Below are positions 54,080-64,000 of a DNA stretch of 64,000 nt, piece by piece (position 1 is the stretch's first letter; every line of letters starts with the position of its first letter). Position numbers and translations under genes: made by a program. Location: NCBI RefSeq assembly GCF_016403105.1, contig NZ_CP046155.1, positions 930,001-994,000 on the forward strand, given 5' to 3'. The notes beneath the pieces were generated by a model that saw only the letters and a program-made list of their open reading frames with translations, had not been told where the DNA came from and searched no databases. The stretch is from Leptolyngbya sp. BL0902 (lineage in GTDB: Bacteria > Cyanobacteriota > Cyanobacteriia > Phormidesmidales > Phormidesmidaceae).

Positions 54080-54223
54080 TTACATCAAACCAATCTGAGA
54101 CAAAATCCCTTGGCCAGTGAGCAGTTCGGTAGCTACACCGATCACGAAGCCCAGCATTGCCAGACGGCCATTCCAGGTTTCAGCAAAAGCCACAAAACCA
54201 AACTTGCTGTCGTTGCTTTCCAT
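54080..54223 (-). CDS. high-light-inducible protein (Hlip, one-helix CAB-like)
   Basis: A 47-residue protein starting MESNDSKFGFVAFAETWNGR, whose helix continues LAMLGFVIGVATELLTGQGI. The E-x-x-N-G-R-x-A-M motif is the chlorophyll-binding helix of the LHC/Hlip superfamily. Hlips bind chlorophyll and carotenoid in thylakoids, quench energy and help photosystem II repair under strong light. AGGAG lies about ten bases before the ATG. It is a single gene with an HLR1-like site upstream. Confidence 0.93.
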   Translation of the reverse strand: MESNDSKFGFVAFAETWNGRLAMLGFVIGVATELLTGQGILSQIGLM

Positions 54224-54266
54224 GGCAGATAACTCCTAATGGATAGAGGGCAAACAATTCAATATC

Positions 54267-54284
54267 CTTGTAAACTAAATTAAC
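54267..54284 (-). promoter_or_regulatory. HLR1-like element upstream of the Hlip gene
   Basis: On the minus strand GTTAATTTAGTTTACAAG, compared with the RpaB-binding HLR1 consensus (two (G/T)TTACA(T/A)(T/A) words two bases apart). The proximal half matches at seven of eight positions, the distal at six. It lies about 45-60 bases before the ATG. hli genes are classic RpaB targets in other cyanobacteria. Confidence 0.4.
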
Positions 54285-54517
54285 ATAATTTTTCTGAAGT
54301 GGCAGGGCGTCAGCATAACTTTTTCTCGATGGTAGAAATAACAGACGCCTATGGATAGCATCGCCACCCGATGTCGGGGGCTATTCGGTGGGGCCGACGG
54401 AACGAAAGGCTAGCGCTCAGGTTTGATTCTCCTCGGTCTGACCATTCCTCATTTTGGTAAGATCATAGACTGGCAATCTCAATGCCCCAGCCTCAGAAGA
54501 ACAAGGAGACTCAATCC

Positions 54518-55513
54518 ATGGCCCGCATGTATTACGACAGTGACGCCAACCTAGACCTACTCAACGGCAAAACCGTGGCCATCATCGGCTATGGTTCCCA
54601 GGGCCACGCCCACGCCCTCAACCTCAAAGACAGCGGCGTCAATGTCATTGTGGGCCTCTACGAAGGTAGCAAATCCACCGCCAAGGCCGAAGCCGAAGGG
54701 CTAACCGTGAAGCCCGTGGCCGAAGCCGCCAAGCTGGCCGACTGGGTGATGATTCTGCTGCCCGACGAAGTGCAAAAGACCATCTACACCGAAGCCATCG
54801 CCCCCAACCTAGAGGCGGGGAACGTGCTGCTGTTTGCCCACGGCTTCAACATCAACTTCGGCCAAATTGTGCCCCCCGCCAGCGTGGACGTGGTGATGGT
54901 GGCCCCCAAAGGCCCCGGCCACATGGTGCGCCGCACCTACCAAGAGGGCCAAGGTGTCCCCTGTCTGTTTGCCGTCCACCAAGACGCCACCGGGCAGGCC
55001 CGTGATCGCGCCATGGCCTACGCCAAGGGTATCGGCGGCACCCGCGCTGGCATCCTAGAAACCACCTTCCGCGAAGAAACCGAAACCGACCTCTTCGGCG
55101 AACAGGTGGTGCTGTGCGGTGGCCTTAGCGAACTGATCAAGTCTGGCTTTGAGACCCTAGTGAACGCTGGCTATCAGCCCGAACTGGCCTACTTCGAGTG
55201 TCTCCACGAAGTGAAGCTGATTGTGGATCTCGTCGTGGAAGGTGGCCTCGCTGAGATGCGTCGCAGCATCTCCAACACCGCTGAGTACGGCGACTACACC
55301 CGTGGCCCCCGCATTATCACCGACGAAACCCGCGCCGAAATGCGCAAGGTGCTGAAGGAAATCCAAACCGGACAGTTTGCCCGTGAATTTGTGCTGGAAA
55401 ATCAGTCCGGTAACGCTGGCTTTACTGCCATGCGCCGCCGCGAAGCCGAGCACCCCATCGAAGAAGTGGGCAAGGATCTGCGGGCTATGTTTAGCTGGCT
55501 GAAGAAGGTCTAA
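54518..55513 (+). CDS. ilvC: ketol-acid reductoisomerase
   Basis: A 331-residue class I enzyme of valine/isoleucine biosynthesis. The Rossmann motif is [45 protein letters not shown], and the knotted C-terminal domain [17 protein letters not shown] and [12 protein letters not shown] supply the Mg-binding Asp/Glu. ATG 54518 with AGGAG about ten bases upstream is the family start (MARMYYD). An ATG at 54482 would add 12 residues. Terminator-like stems follow at 55571 and 55722. Confidence 0.96.
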   Translation: MARMYYDSDANLDLLNGKTVAIIGYGSQGHAHALNLKDSGVNVIVGLYEGSKSTAKAEAEGLTVKPVAEAAKLADWVMILLPDEVQKTIYTEAIAPNLEAGNVLLFAHGFNINFGQIVPPASVDVVMVAPKGPGHMVRRTYQEGQGVPCLFAVHQDATGQARDRAMAYAKGIGGTRAGILETTFREETETDLFGEQVVLCGGLSELIKSGFETLVNAGYQPELAYFECLHEVKLIVDLVVEGGLAEMRRSISNTAEYGDYTRGPRIITDETRAEMRKVLKEIQTGQFAREFVLENQSGNAGFTAMRRREAEHPIEEVGKDLRAMFSWLKKV

Positions 55514-55570
55514 GACCAATTCCTAGACGGGTCTCTTCTGCCTTTACCCTATCGGCCAGGAGATGTGTAG

Positions 55571-55611
55571 CAGCAGAACCCGCTAAGGCTTGCCAAGACT
55601 GGGTTCTGCTG
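55571..55611 (+). terminator. stem-loop downstream of ilvC
   Basis: CAGCAGAACCC pairs perfectly with GGGTTCTGCTG over a 19-base loop, 58 bases after the ilvC stop. T-poor, so termination strength is uncertain. Confidence 0.55.
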
Positions 55612-55721
55612 TCTCCGACCTCTTGCCGATATACACGTCCATGCCGGACTCAAGAACTGGTGTGATTGGGGGTGTGTCAATGTTCCTCAAGCAGCAGAAC
55701 AGGTTTGCCCAACAGGTGATC

Positions 55722-55764
55722 AAACACAAGGGGCGCACTCTGAAAAAGTGCGCCCCTTGTGTTT
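55722..55764. terminator. strong bidirectional terminator between ilvC and aconitase
   Basis: AAACACAAGGGGCGCACT and AGTGCGCCCCTTGTGTTT form a perfect 18-bp stem over a 7-base loop. It ends 24 bases before the aconitase stop and can serve both converging transcripts. Confidence 0.85.
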
Positions 55765-55787
55765 CGGCTATGCAGTCCTCTGGGGCG

Positions 55788-58469
<2,682 letters not shown>

Positions 58470-58984
58470 AGGGGTGCTCTCTCCGGTTGCGATTATGCGA
58501 TTTAGCGGGGGATTTAGGGTACTTGTAGCGCAGCACCTAAACCCCAAACGATGCGATCTTACCCCGTCTTCAGTAAATTACTGTAAACCCCGTGGCGAAA
58601 TCCTGACGGTCTGACAAAGGATTCTGCGTTGGGTGCGAAAACCGCGCCCCTACAGCATTGGACTCCCGTAGGGGTCAGGTCTCCTGGCCCTTCGACAAAT
58701 AGGGACTCTAGCAAGTTTTGTCAGTCAACCAGGACGAAATCAGTCCCCCATATCGGGCCAAAAGAAATCGAATCAGAATAACTTACCGATTTGGGCAGAA
58801 TCTATTTAATATAGAGAACAAGTTATGGTTTTGTGAATCGCTAGAAAATCTGCCGTTTCGGTCAATTTCTAGGTTCTGATTCTGGATTTTGAAGGTCGCC
58901 CCGGTTTGCCATCATCAGCGTCGATGCCTCAGCCCATCGAAACTCGGGGATCAGGGCGAATTGTCCTCCCTTGGGGGTGTGTCT
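58470..58984. other. 515-bp divergent region between acnA and nrdR
   Basis: Holds the repeat copy at 58613-58671. An AT-rich TTTAATATAGAG near 58804-58815 may be an nrdR promoter -10. GTAGGGGTCAGGTCTCCTGG follows the repeat. No gene recognised. A long upstream frame reaching 58889 into nrdR lacks family character. Confidence 0.4.
58613..58671. repeat. dispersed repeat copy, related to 20002-20059
   Basis: Begins GACAAAGGATTCTGCGTTGG and ends ACTCCCGTAG. The inner GGGTGCGAAAACCGCGCCCC block can form a hairpin and matches the pattern at 47430. Confidence 0.6.
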
Positions 58985-59530
58985 ATGCATTGTCCTTTTT
59001 GCCAACATCCCAATAATCGCGTGCTAGAATCCCGTGCTGCCGAGTCGGGGCGCAGCATTCGGCGACGGCGAGAATGCCTCCAGTGTGAGCGACGCTTTAC
59101 CACCTACGAGCGCATCGAATACGTCCCGGTGACGGTGATCAAACGCAGCGCCGATCAAGAATTATTCGACCGTTCCAAACTCCTGCGGGGCATTGTGCGG
59201 GCCTGCGAAAAAACCCCGGTTTGCTCCCAAGTGATGGAGGGCATTGTTGATGACATTGAGGCCGAACTGCAACAGCGCCACCATCGAGAAGTCAGCAGCG
59301 CCGAAATTGGCGAAATGGTGCTGACCAAACTGCGCCCCCTCAACGAAGTCGCCTTTGTCCGGTTTGCCTCCGTTTATCGCCAGTTCCAGGGCATCCGCGA
59401 CTTTACCGACACCCTCAGCCAGCTCCAGGATGTTGAGTCCTCGGTGTACGAGGAAGATCGTCCCCCGTCGGAGGGGAACCAGGCCGCAGAATCTCCGCTG
59501 ACCTACCCCGCTCCCGCGTTGTCTTCCTAA
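58985..59530 (+). CDS. nrdR: transcriptional repressor NrdR
   Basis: A 181-residue ribonucleotide-reductase regulator. The zinc ribbon is [13 protein letters not shown] with the second Cys pair in [17 protein letters not shown] is the expected DNA-contact stretch. The ATP-cone domain follows (about 46-136): [42 protein letters not shown]. The C-terminal tail (about 150-181) is acidic and Pro-rich, longer than in E. coli. ATG 58985 is the family start. Ribonucleotide reductase genes are not in the window. Confidence 0.95.
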   Translation: MHCPFCQHPNNRVLESRAAESGRSIRRRRECLQCERRFTTYERIEYVPVTVIKRSADQELFDRSKLLRGIVRACEKTPVCSQVMEGIVDDIEAELQQRHHREVSSAEIGEMVLTKLRPLNEVAFVRFASVYRQFQGIRDFTDTLSQLQDVESSVYEEDRPPSEGNQAAESPLTYPAPALSS

Positions 59531-59595
59531 AATCCCCAGGCCTGCCCCGCCCGGAATCTTTCAAAACCCCTCTTCAAGATCATGGCCCCATCGGT

Positions 59596-59601
59596 TATAA
59601 T
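59596..59601 (+). promoter_or_regulatory. candidate -10 box for rpsA
   Basis: TATAAT in CGGTTATAATCG, 144 bases before the rpsA ATG. A long leader is common for rpsA, where S1 can repress its own translation. The -35 region is not clear. Confidence 0.45.
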
Positions 59602-59744
59602 CGTAATCCTGTGGGTTTATCGGGCTGTCTCGGGCCGATGCATTTTGTGTACGGTACGAGCCTCCATATCACTGAGTCGATTGTTTTGTACGTCTGCACA
59701 GAAAACCGCAGTATTTACGGAGAAAACCTTAGGAAAACACTAGC

Positions 59745-60716
59745 ATGCTCAATCAGGACGTAAAGGACACGGGAATCGGGTTTACACACGAAGACTTTGC
59801 TGCACTGCTGGACAAGTACGACTACCACTTCAATCCTGGCGACACCGTGACCGGGACTGTGTTTAGCTTGGAGCCCAGAGGTGCCCTGATTGACATCGGT
59901 GCTAAAACGGCAGCTTATCTGCCCATCCAAGAAATGTCCATCAACCGCGTGGATCATCCCGAAGAAGTGCTGCGCTTCAACGAAACCCGCGAGTTCTTCA
60001 TCCTCACCGACGAAAACGAAGACGGTCAGCTCACCCTGTCCATCCGCCGGATTGAGTACATGCGGGCCTGGGAACGGGTACGTCAGCTCCAGCAAGAAGA
60101 CGCCACCGTGCGCTCCGGCGTGTTTGCTACCAACCGAGGCGGTGCCCTGGTGCGGATCGAAGGTCTGCGCGGCTTTATTCCCGGTTCCCACATCAGCACC
60201 CGCAAGCCCAAGGAAGACCTGGTGGGCGAAGATCTGCCCCTGAAGTTCCTGGAAGTGGACGAAGAGCGCAACCGCCTGGTGCTCAGCCACCGTCGTGCCC
60301 TGGTAGAGCGCAAGATGAACGGTCTGCAAGTGGGCGAAGTGGTGCTGGGTGCCGTGCGCGGCCTCAAGCCCTACGGTGCCTTCATCGACATCGGCGGCGT
60401 CAGCGGTCTGCTGCACATTTCCGAAATTTCCCACGACCACATTGACACGCCTCACAGCGTGCTAAACGTCAACGACGAAATCAAGGTCATGATCATTGAC
60501 CTGGATGCCGAGCGCGGTCGGATTTCCCTATCTACCAAGCAGCTTGAGCCGGAACCGGGCGACATGGTGAAGAACCCCGACCTCGTGTTCGACAAAGCCG
60601 AGGAAATGGCTGCCAAGTATCGCGAGAACCTGCGTAAGCAAGCCGCCGAGAAGGAAGCCGCCCTCCACGGTGAAGAGGTTTACGAGGACGAGGAAGCCGC
60701 CCTCGCCGTTGACTAG
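59745..60716 (+). CDS. rpsA: 30S ribosomal protein S1
   Basis: A 323-residue protein with three S1 (OB-fold) domains at about 28-97, 115-180 and 195-265: GDTVTGTVFSLEPRGALIDI, RSGVFATNRGGALVRIEGLR, and GEVVLGAVRGLKPYGAFIDI. It is the short three-domain S1 typical of cyanobacteria and plastids (E. coli has six). The C-terminal tail is acidic. S1 brings mRNA to the 30S subunit. It starts 214 bases after nrdR. The HAD gene begins 15 bases after its stop. Confidence 0.95.
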   Translation: MLNQDVKDTGIGFTHEDFAALLDKYDYHFNPGDTVTGTVFSLEPRGALIDIGAKTAAYLPIQEMSINRVDHPEEVLRFNETREFFILTDENEDGQLTLSIRRIEYMRAWERVRQLQQEDATVRSGVFATNRGGALVRIEGLRGFIPGSHISTRKPKEDLVGEDLPLKFLEVDEERNRLVLSHRRALVERKMNGLQVGEVVLGAVRGLKPYGAFIDIGGVSGLLHISEISHDHIDTPHSVLNVNDEIKVMIIDLDAERGRISLSTKQLEPEPGDMVKNPDLVFDKAEEMAAKYRENLRKQAAEKEAALHGEEVYEDEEAALAVD

Positions 60717-60731
60717 GGTTAGCGGTTATCC

Positions 60732-61496
60732 GTGCTCCGTTGTGGTCAGCGGTTTCTGCCAGGGGTAAATGCCGTCATTTTTGACAAGGACGGCACCCTG
60801 GCGGATTCACGGCAATTTCTCATTAAGTTAGCCCAAGCGCGTAGTCAGCGCTGTGCGGATGTCGTCCCTCGTGGGTCACATTCAGCCCGAACATCGCCAG
60901 GGGATCTCGTTATGGATCTCTTGGCGATGTTTGGTATTACGGACACCGCCATGAACCCCGATGGGCTGATGGCGGCGGGGACTCGGCAATCAAATATTGA
61001 AGCGGCGGTTCAGGTATTGCGACGGGCGGGCATTCCAGCCAACGAAGCCTTAGAAGCTTGGGTGTCCGAGCAGTTTGACCTAGCAGATCGGGATCTGATT
61101 CCTAAGGCGCGTCATACGCCGCCCTTCCCCGGCACGGGGGCGATGCTTCAGCGCCTTAAGCAGGGTGGGCTGAAAATCGGCGTATTGTCCTCCGATGGCG
61201 GAGCTAACGTCGCGGAGTTTTTGCGTCACCATCACCTCATGACCTGGGTAGACGACTGGCAGGGCACCGAGGCTCACGAGCCGCCCAAGCCCGCCCCGGA
61301 TTTGCTGTATCGCCTGGGTCAGCGGATGGGGGTGGAGGTCGCCCATACTGTAATTGTGGGGGACAGTTGGGCCGACCATGCCCTGGCCCAAAATGCCGGA
61401 ATCCCTTTTATTTCAGTGTCTGACGCCTGGGGCCGACCGCCCATCGCAGGGGCAGATTTTGTGCTTCACACCTGGGACGACTTGAGGACAGCTTGA
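60732..61496 (+). CDS. HAD superfamily hydrolase (phosphatase-like)
   Basis: A 254-residue HAD protein with motif I FDKDGTLADSRQFL (nucleophile and acid Asp), motif II Ser in GVLSSDGG, motif III Lys in EPPKPAPDLL and motif IV VGDSWADHALAQNAG. The cap lies between about 30 and 125. Small phosphate monoesters such as phosphoglycolate are typical substrates, but this cannot be told here. The GTG start is 15 bases after rpsA, so read-through from rpsA is likely. Confidence 0.88.
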   Translation: MLRCGQRFLPGVNAVIFDKDGTLADSRQFLIKLAQARSQRCADVVPRGSHSARTSPGDLVMDLLAMFGITDTAMNPDGLMAAGTRQSNIEAAVQVLRRAGIPANEALEAWVSEQFDLADRDLIPKARHTPPFPGTGAMLQRLKQGGLKIGVLSSDGGANVAEFLRHHHLMTWVDDWQGTEAHEPPKPAPDLLYRLGQRMGVEVAHTVIVGDSWADHALAQNAGIPFISVSDAWGRPPIAGADFVLHTWDDLRTA

Positions 61497-61686
61497 GGGA
61501 CGTGGGAGCCAGCCTTGAGAGAGTCCCGCTCTGATAACCACCCCGTTCTGGTGGCGATAATGGGCGGATGACTACGCCCTCCAGGTAAGGTCGTCCCCAC
61601 TGGATAGGGGGTAGACCGTCTGCCACAATGGAGAGCGGCAGCAGGTTTGGGCCAGCTTTGTGTTTCAGGTTGAGGTAGGCAGCGCC

Positions 61687-63369
61687 ATGGCAGTGAAGCA
61701 ATTCCTTTGGAAGCGCCCGTTGGTGGTGGGTGGGCTGGGCCTGTCGGCCTCCCTGTGGTTACTGGAGGCGTCCCACCTCAGCGCGTTTGATGGTTCTACC
61801 TGGCTCAGCGCCTTGGCTTTAGGGTCTGGGGTTTGGTGGTGGCGGCAGCGAACGTCTGGGTCGCCCGCCAGTCCTCGACCTGTCGCCGCTCCGGTGGTAG
61901 ATCGGGCTAGGGTAGAAGCCCAGATTGGAGACCTGCGCAGCCTGATTGAGACCCTCGCAAAAGAGACCGCTTTCATCCCAGAATCAGAGGTGCCAGCCTT
62001 GGTTGTTGGCATCCCAACTCGGATGGCAACCTACGAGGCCCAGTGTCAGGCGTTGGCCCATGCTCTAGACCGTACCAACCTGACGGGTGTGGTGCTAGGG
62101 GAACGGCGCAGCGGCAAAAGTACCTTGATTCAGCACCTCACCACAACATCGACAGGCTCCCTTGCGGCCCATCGCGAGGGCGATGAGAACGTTACCAGTT
62201 GCCCAGTCGTCACCTGGACAGAAGTTCTCCCTGTTGAGTCGGCCCTCATTCCATCGGGGGCGGTGGAGCCCAGCCCGACTGAGTTCAACCCGGCTGAGTC
62301 CAACCTTGATGCAGTGCCAGCCGCCCTCGACGCTGCCGATGTGGTGCTGTGGGTGACGGATGGCGACCTGACGGCGTCGGCCCTGGGGCAGCTTCGGCAG
62401 CGGGTGATTGCCGGACAGGGCGTAATCGTAGCCTTCAATAAAACCGACCATTACGCCCCTACGGATCGGCTAACGGTGCTTACTCAACTTCAGCGCCAGG
62501 GCGAGAGCCTTCCCGGATCGGTGAAGGTGGTGGCGGTGGCGGCCAACCCTCGCCCCATCACCGTGCGGCGGCATCAGGCAGAAGGGGGCATGGAGGAATT
62601 TCAGGAGGCCGTACCGCCCCAACTAGCCGACCTGGATCAGGCATTGTCTGAGGTGCTTCAGCAGGGGCCAACCTGGGTGGCGGCAACCACGCTGCGCCAA
62701 GGGGAAGCCCTACGCCAGCGGATTCAGCAGGACATCAATCAGGTGCGTCGCCAGCGGGCGATGCCGTTGATTGATCAGCTTCAGTGGGTGGCCGCTGCCG
62801 CTGCCTTGGCCAACCCTGTGCCCACCCTAGATGTCTTGGCCACCGTGGCCATCAACGGCCAGTTGATGATGGACTTGGGCAAAATCTACGGGTTCAATCT
62901 TTCTCTGGAGGACGCCAAGGCCGCTGCCTCCACCCTGGCCGGACTCACTGTAAAACTGGGCCTGGTGGAGCTCTCGACCCAGGCGCTAACCCTGGTGCTC
63001 AAAAGCCACTTTGCCACCTACCTGGCCGGAGGCATGGTACAGGGGCTCAGCGCCGCCTACCTCACCCGCATGGCTGGGCTGAGCCTCATCGACTATTTCG
63101 AGCAAGCTGCCCTGGCAGGCACCCCCACCCAAGCCCTGTCTTGGGACGCCATTGCCCAGCGGCTATCCACCGTCATTCAGCAAAATCGCCAGATCGGTTT
63201 TCTGCAAAACCTGGTAAAACAGGGCATCAGTATCCTCCAACCCGCCCAAACCCCAGCCCTGATGACCGCGACAACCCAGGAACCCCTTTCCCTCACTGTC
63301 CCTGCCCCCGAACCCCTCACCGTCTCCGCCCAACCCGTCCAACCCGCTCCCCTTCCCCTCAACCCCTAA
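61687..63369 (+). CDS. DUF697-type membrane GTPase-like protein
   Basis: The 560-residue protein has two N-terminal hydrophobic helices (about 10-30 and 36-52). The GTPase-like domain (about 115-310) has P-loop GERRSGKST and FNKTD (G4), while the G3 DxxG is not obvious, so hydrolysis may be impaired. The helical C-terminal part (about 345-485) has the DUF697 look: VPTLDVLATVAINGQLMMDL, SLEDAKAAASTLAGL and GGMVQGLSAAYLTRMAGLSL. The tail is Pro-rich. Roles in envelope or thylakoid dynamics are suspected for such proteins, not shown. ATG 61687 is preferred. A second GTPase gene follows after 26 bases. Confidence 0.8.
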   Translation: MAVKQFLWKRPLVVGGLGLSASLWLLEASHLSAFDGSTWLSALALGSGVWWWRQRTSGSPASPRPVAAPVVDRARVEAQIGDLRSLIETLAKETAFIPESEVPALVVGIPTRMATYEAQCQALAHALDRTNLTGVVLGERRSGKSTLIQHLTTTSTGSLAAHREGDENVTSCPVVTWTEVLPVESALIPSGAVEPSPTEFNPAESNLDAVPAALDAADVVLWVTDGDLTASALGQLRQRVIAGQGVIVAFNKTDHYAPTDRLTVLTQLQRQGESLPGSVKVVAVAANPRPITVRRHQAEGGMEEFQEAVPPQLADLDQALSEVLQQGPTWVAATTLRQGEALRQRIQQDINQVRRQRAMPLIDQLQWVAAAAALANPVPTLDVLATVAINGQLMMDLGKIYGFNLSLEDAKAAASTLAGLTVKLGLVELSTQALTLVLKSHFATYLAGGMVQGLSAAYLTRMAGLSLIDYFEQAALAGTPTQALSWDAIAQRLSTVIQQNRQIGFLQNLVKQGISILQPAQTPALMTATTQEPLSLTVPAPEPLTVSAQPVQPAPLPLNP

Positions 63370-63395
63370 CTCCCTTACTCCCTACTCTCCTCCCC

Positions 63396-64000
63396 GTGCC
63401 TCCCTCCCTCCTCCACCGCACCCAAGCCCTGCTCAGCCAAGCCGCTAGCCGCTACCAGTCCGCCCTACCCCTCGCCCGTGAGGATCGGTCAGTGGCAGTG
63501 ATGAAAACCGGGCTGGAGCAACTGCAAAATCTGCAAACTCAACTGGCGGGGCGACGGCTGACGGTGGCGGTCTTTGGCCTGGTGAGCCGAGGAAAATCGG
63601 CGGTGATCAATGCCCTGGTGGGGCAGTCGATCTTGGAAACGGGGCCACTCCACGGGGTGACGCGCTGGCCTCGGTCGGTGTATTGGCAGCCGGAGGTCAG
63701 CACCTCGGACGGGGAACCCTGGCAGGTGGAGTTGGTGGATACTCCCGGACTCGACGAGATCGATGGTGCGGGACGGGCAGAAATGGCCCAAGCCGTGGCC
63801 CAGCAGGCGGATTTGATTCTGTTTGTGGTGGCGGGGGAAGTGACGGCGACGGAATACCGGGCGCTGGTGGATCTCTATCGCCAGAACAAGCCCCTGGTAC
63901 TGGTGTTCAATAAGGTGGATTTGTATCCCGATCTAGACCGCCAGGGCCTTTACGACCGCCTGAACCACCTGCGCCAAACCCTAGCAACGGAACTGGGGGA
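63396..64000 (+). CDS. DUF697-type dynamin-like GTPase (partial, cut by window end)
   Basis: The GTG at 63396 opens a frame that continues past the window edge (about 201 residues visible). After a helical start it has a complete GTPase core: P-loop FGLVSRGKSAVINALVG (about 60-76), DTPGLDEI (G3) and FNKVDLYPD (G4). It resembles the neighbour but with intact G3. Only 26 bases separate the two genes, so they form one transcript. The C-terminal domain type is inferred from the neighbour. Confidence 0.8.
   Translation, partial: MPPSLLHRTQALLSQAASRYQSALPLAREDRSVAVMKTGLEQLQNLQTQLAGRRLTVAVFGLVSRGKSAVINALVGQSILETGPLHGVTRWPRSVYWQPEVSTSDGEPWQVELVDTPGLDEIDGAGRAEMAQAVAQQADLILFVVAGEVTATEYRALVDLYRQNKPLVLVFNKVDLYPDLDRQGLYDRLNHLRQTLATELG

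Overview
The window is a gene-dense stretch of a cyanobacterial chromosome, GC-rich by eye. Cyanobacterial marker genes include psaK, ndhH, a high-light-inducible protein (Hlip), a CRR6-type NDH-1 assembly factor, a COP23-family protein and a DUF2996 protein. A HpsA/pseudopilin locus and a HetZ-like protein suggest a filamentous lineage, possibly Leptolyngbya/Nodosilinea-like; that placement is inference. I found no rRNA, tRNA, CRISPR array, transposase or prophage gene.

Layout. 1-5.4 kb: end of a histone-deacetylase-like gene, nspC (polyamines), CRR6, wecB, a Uma2 nuclease-like gene and an OmpR-type regulator. 5.5-11.3 kb: a HetZ-like gene divergent from three tandem genes that share nearly the same receiver domain but carry different outputs (helical module, GGDEF-EAL, kinase-like); both kinase-like modules lack the usual phospho-accepting His. 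11.5-18.4 kb: an unusual transketolase, an internally deleted old-yellow-enzyme gene, a chelatase with a His-rich tail, rpmF, ygfZ and gmd. 18.6-28.2 kb: DUF2996, a methyltransferase, a ZIP-like permease split by a cyclic-nucleotide domain, a membrane protein, a COP23 protein, a large AAA/WD40 protein and ndhH, whose 3' flank is duplicated.

28.2-36.8 kb: a 757-bp leader followed by hpsA and three pseudopilin genes, which looks like an export/surface-polysaccharide operon. 36.8-44.6 kb: a lipase-like hydrolase, a LysE exporter, an EnvC-like M23 peptidase, an LD-carboxypeptidase, hisH, a membrane-anchored repeat protein, an HNH protein and cobH. 44.8-55.5 kb: ftsY, small proteins, ylqD, acyl-CoA synthetase, argG, a site-2-protease homologue with CBS domains, psaK, trpF, an Hlip and ilvC. 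55.7-64 kb: an AcnA-type aconitase, nrdR, rpsA, a HAD phosphatase and two tandem DUF697-type GTPases, the second cut by the window edge.

Most genes are single-gene housekeeping units in mixed orientation. The parts worth a second look are the receiver-domain trio, the hps locus, the ZIP-CNBD fusion, the His-tailed chelatase, the AAA/WD40 protein, the repeat protein at 41.6 kb, and several families of short intergenic palindromes. All family calls come from reading motifs in the translations; no database search was possible.
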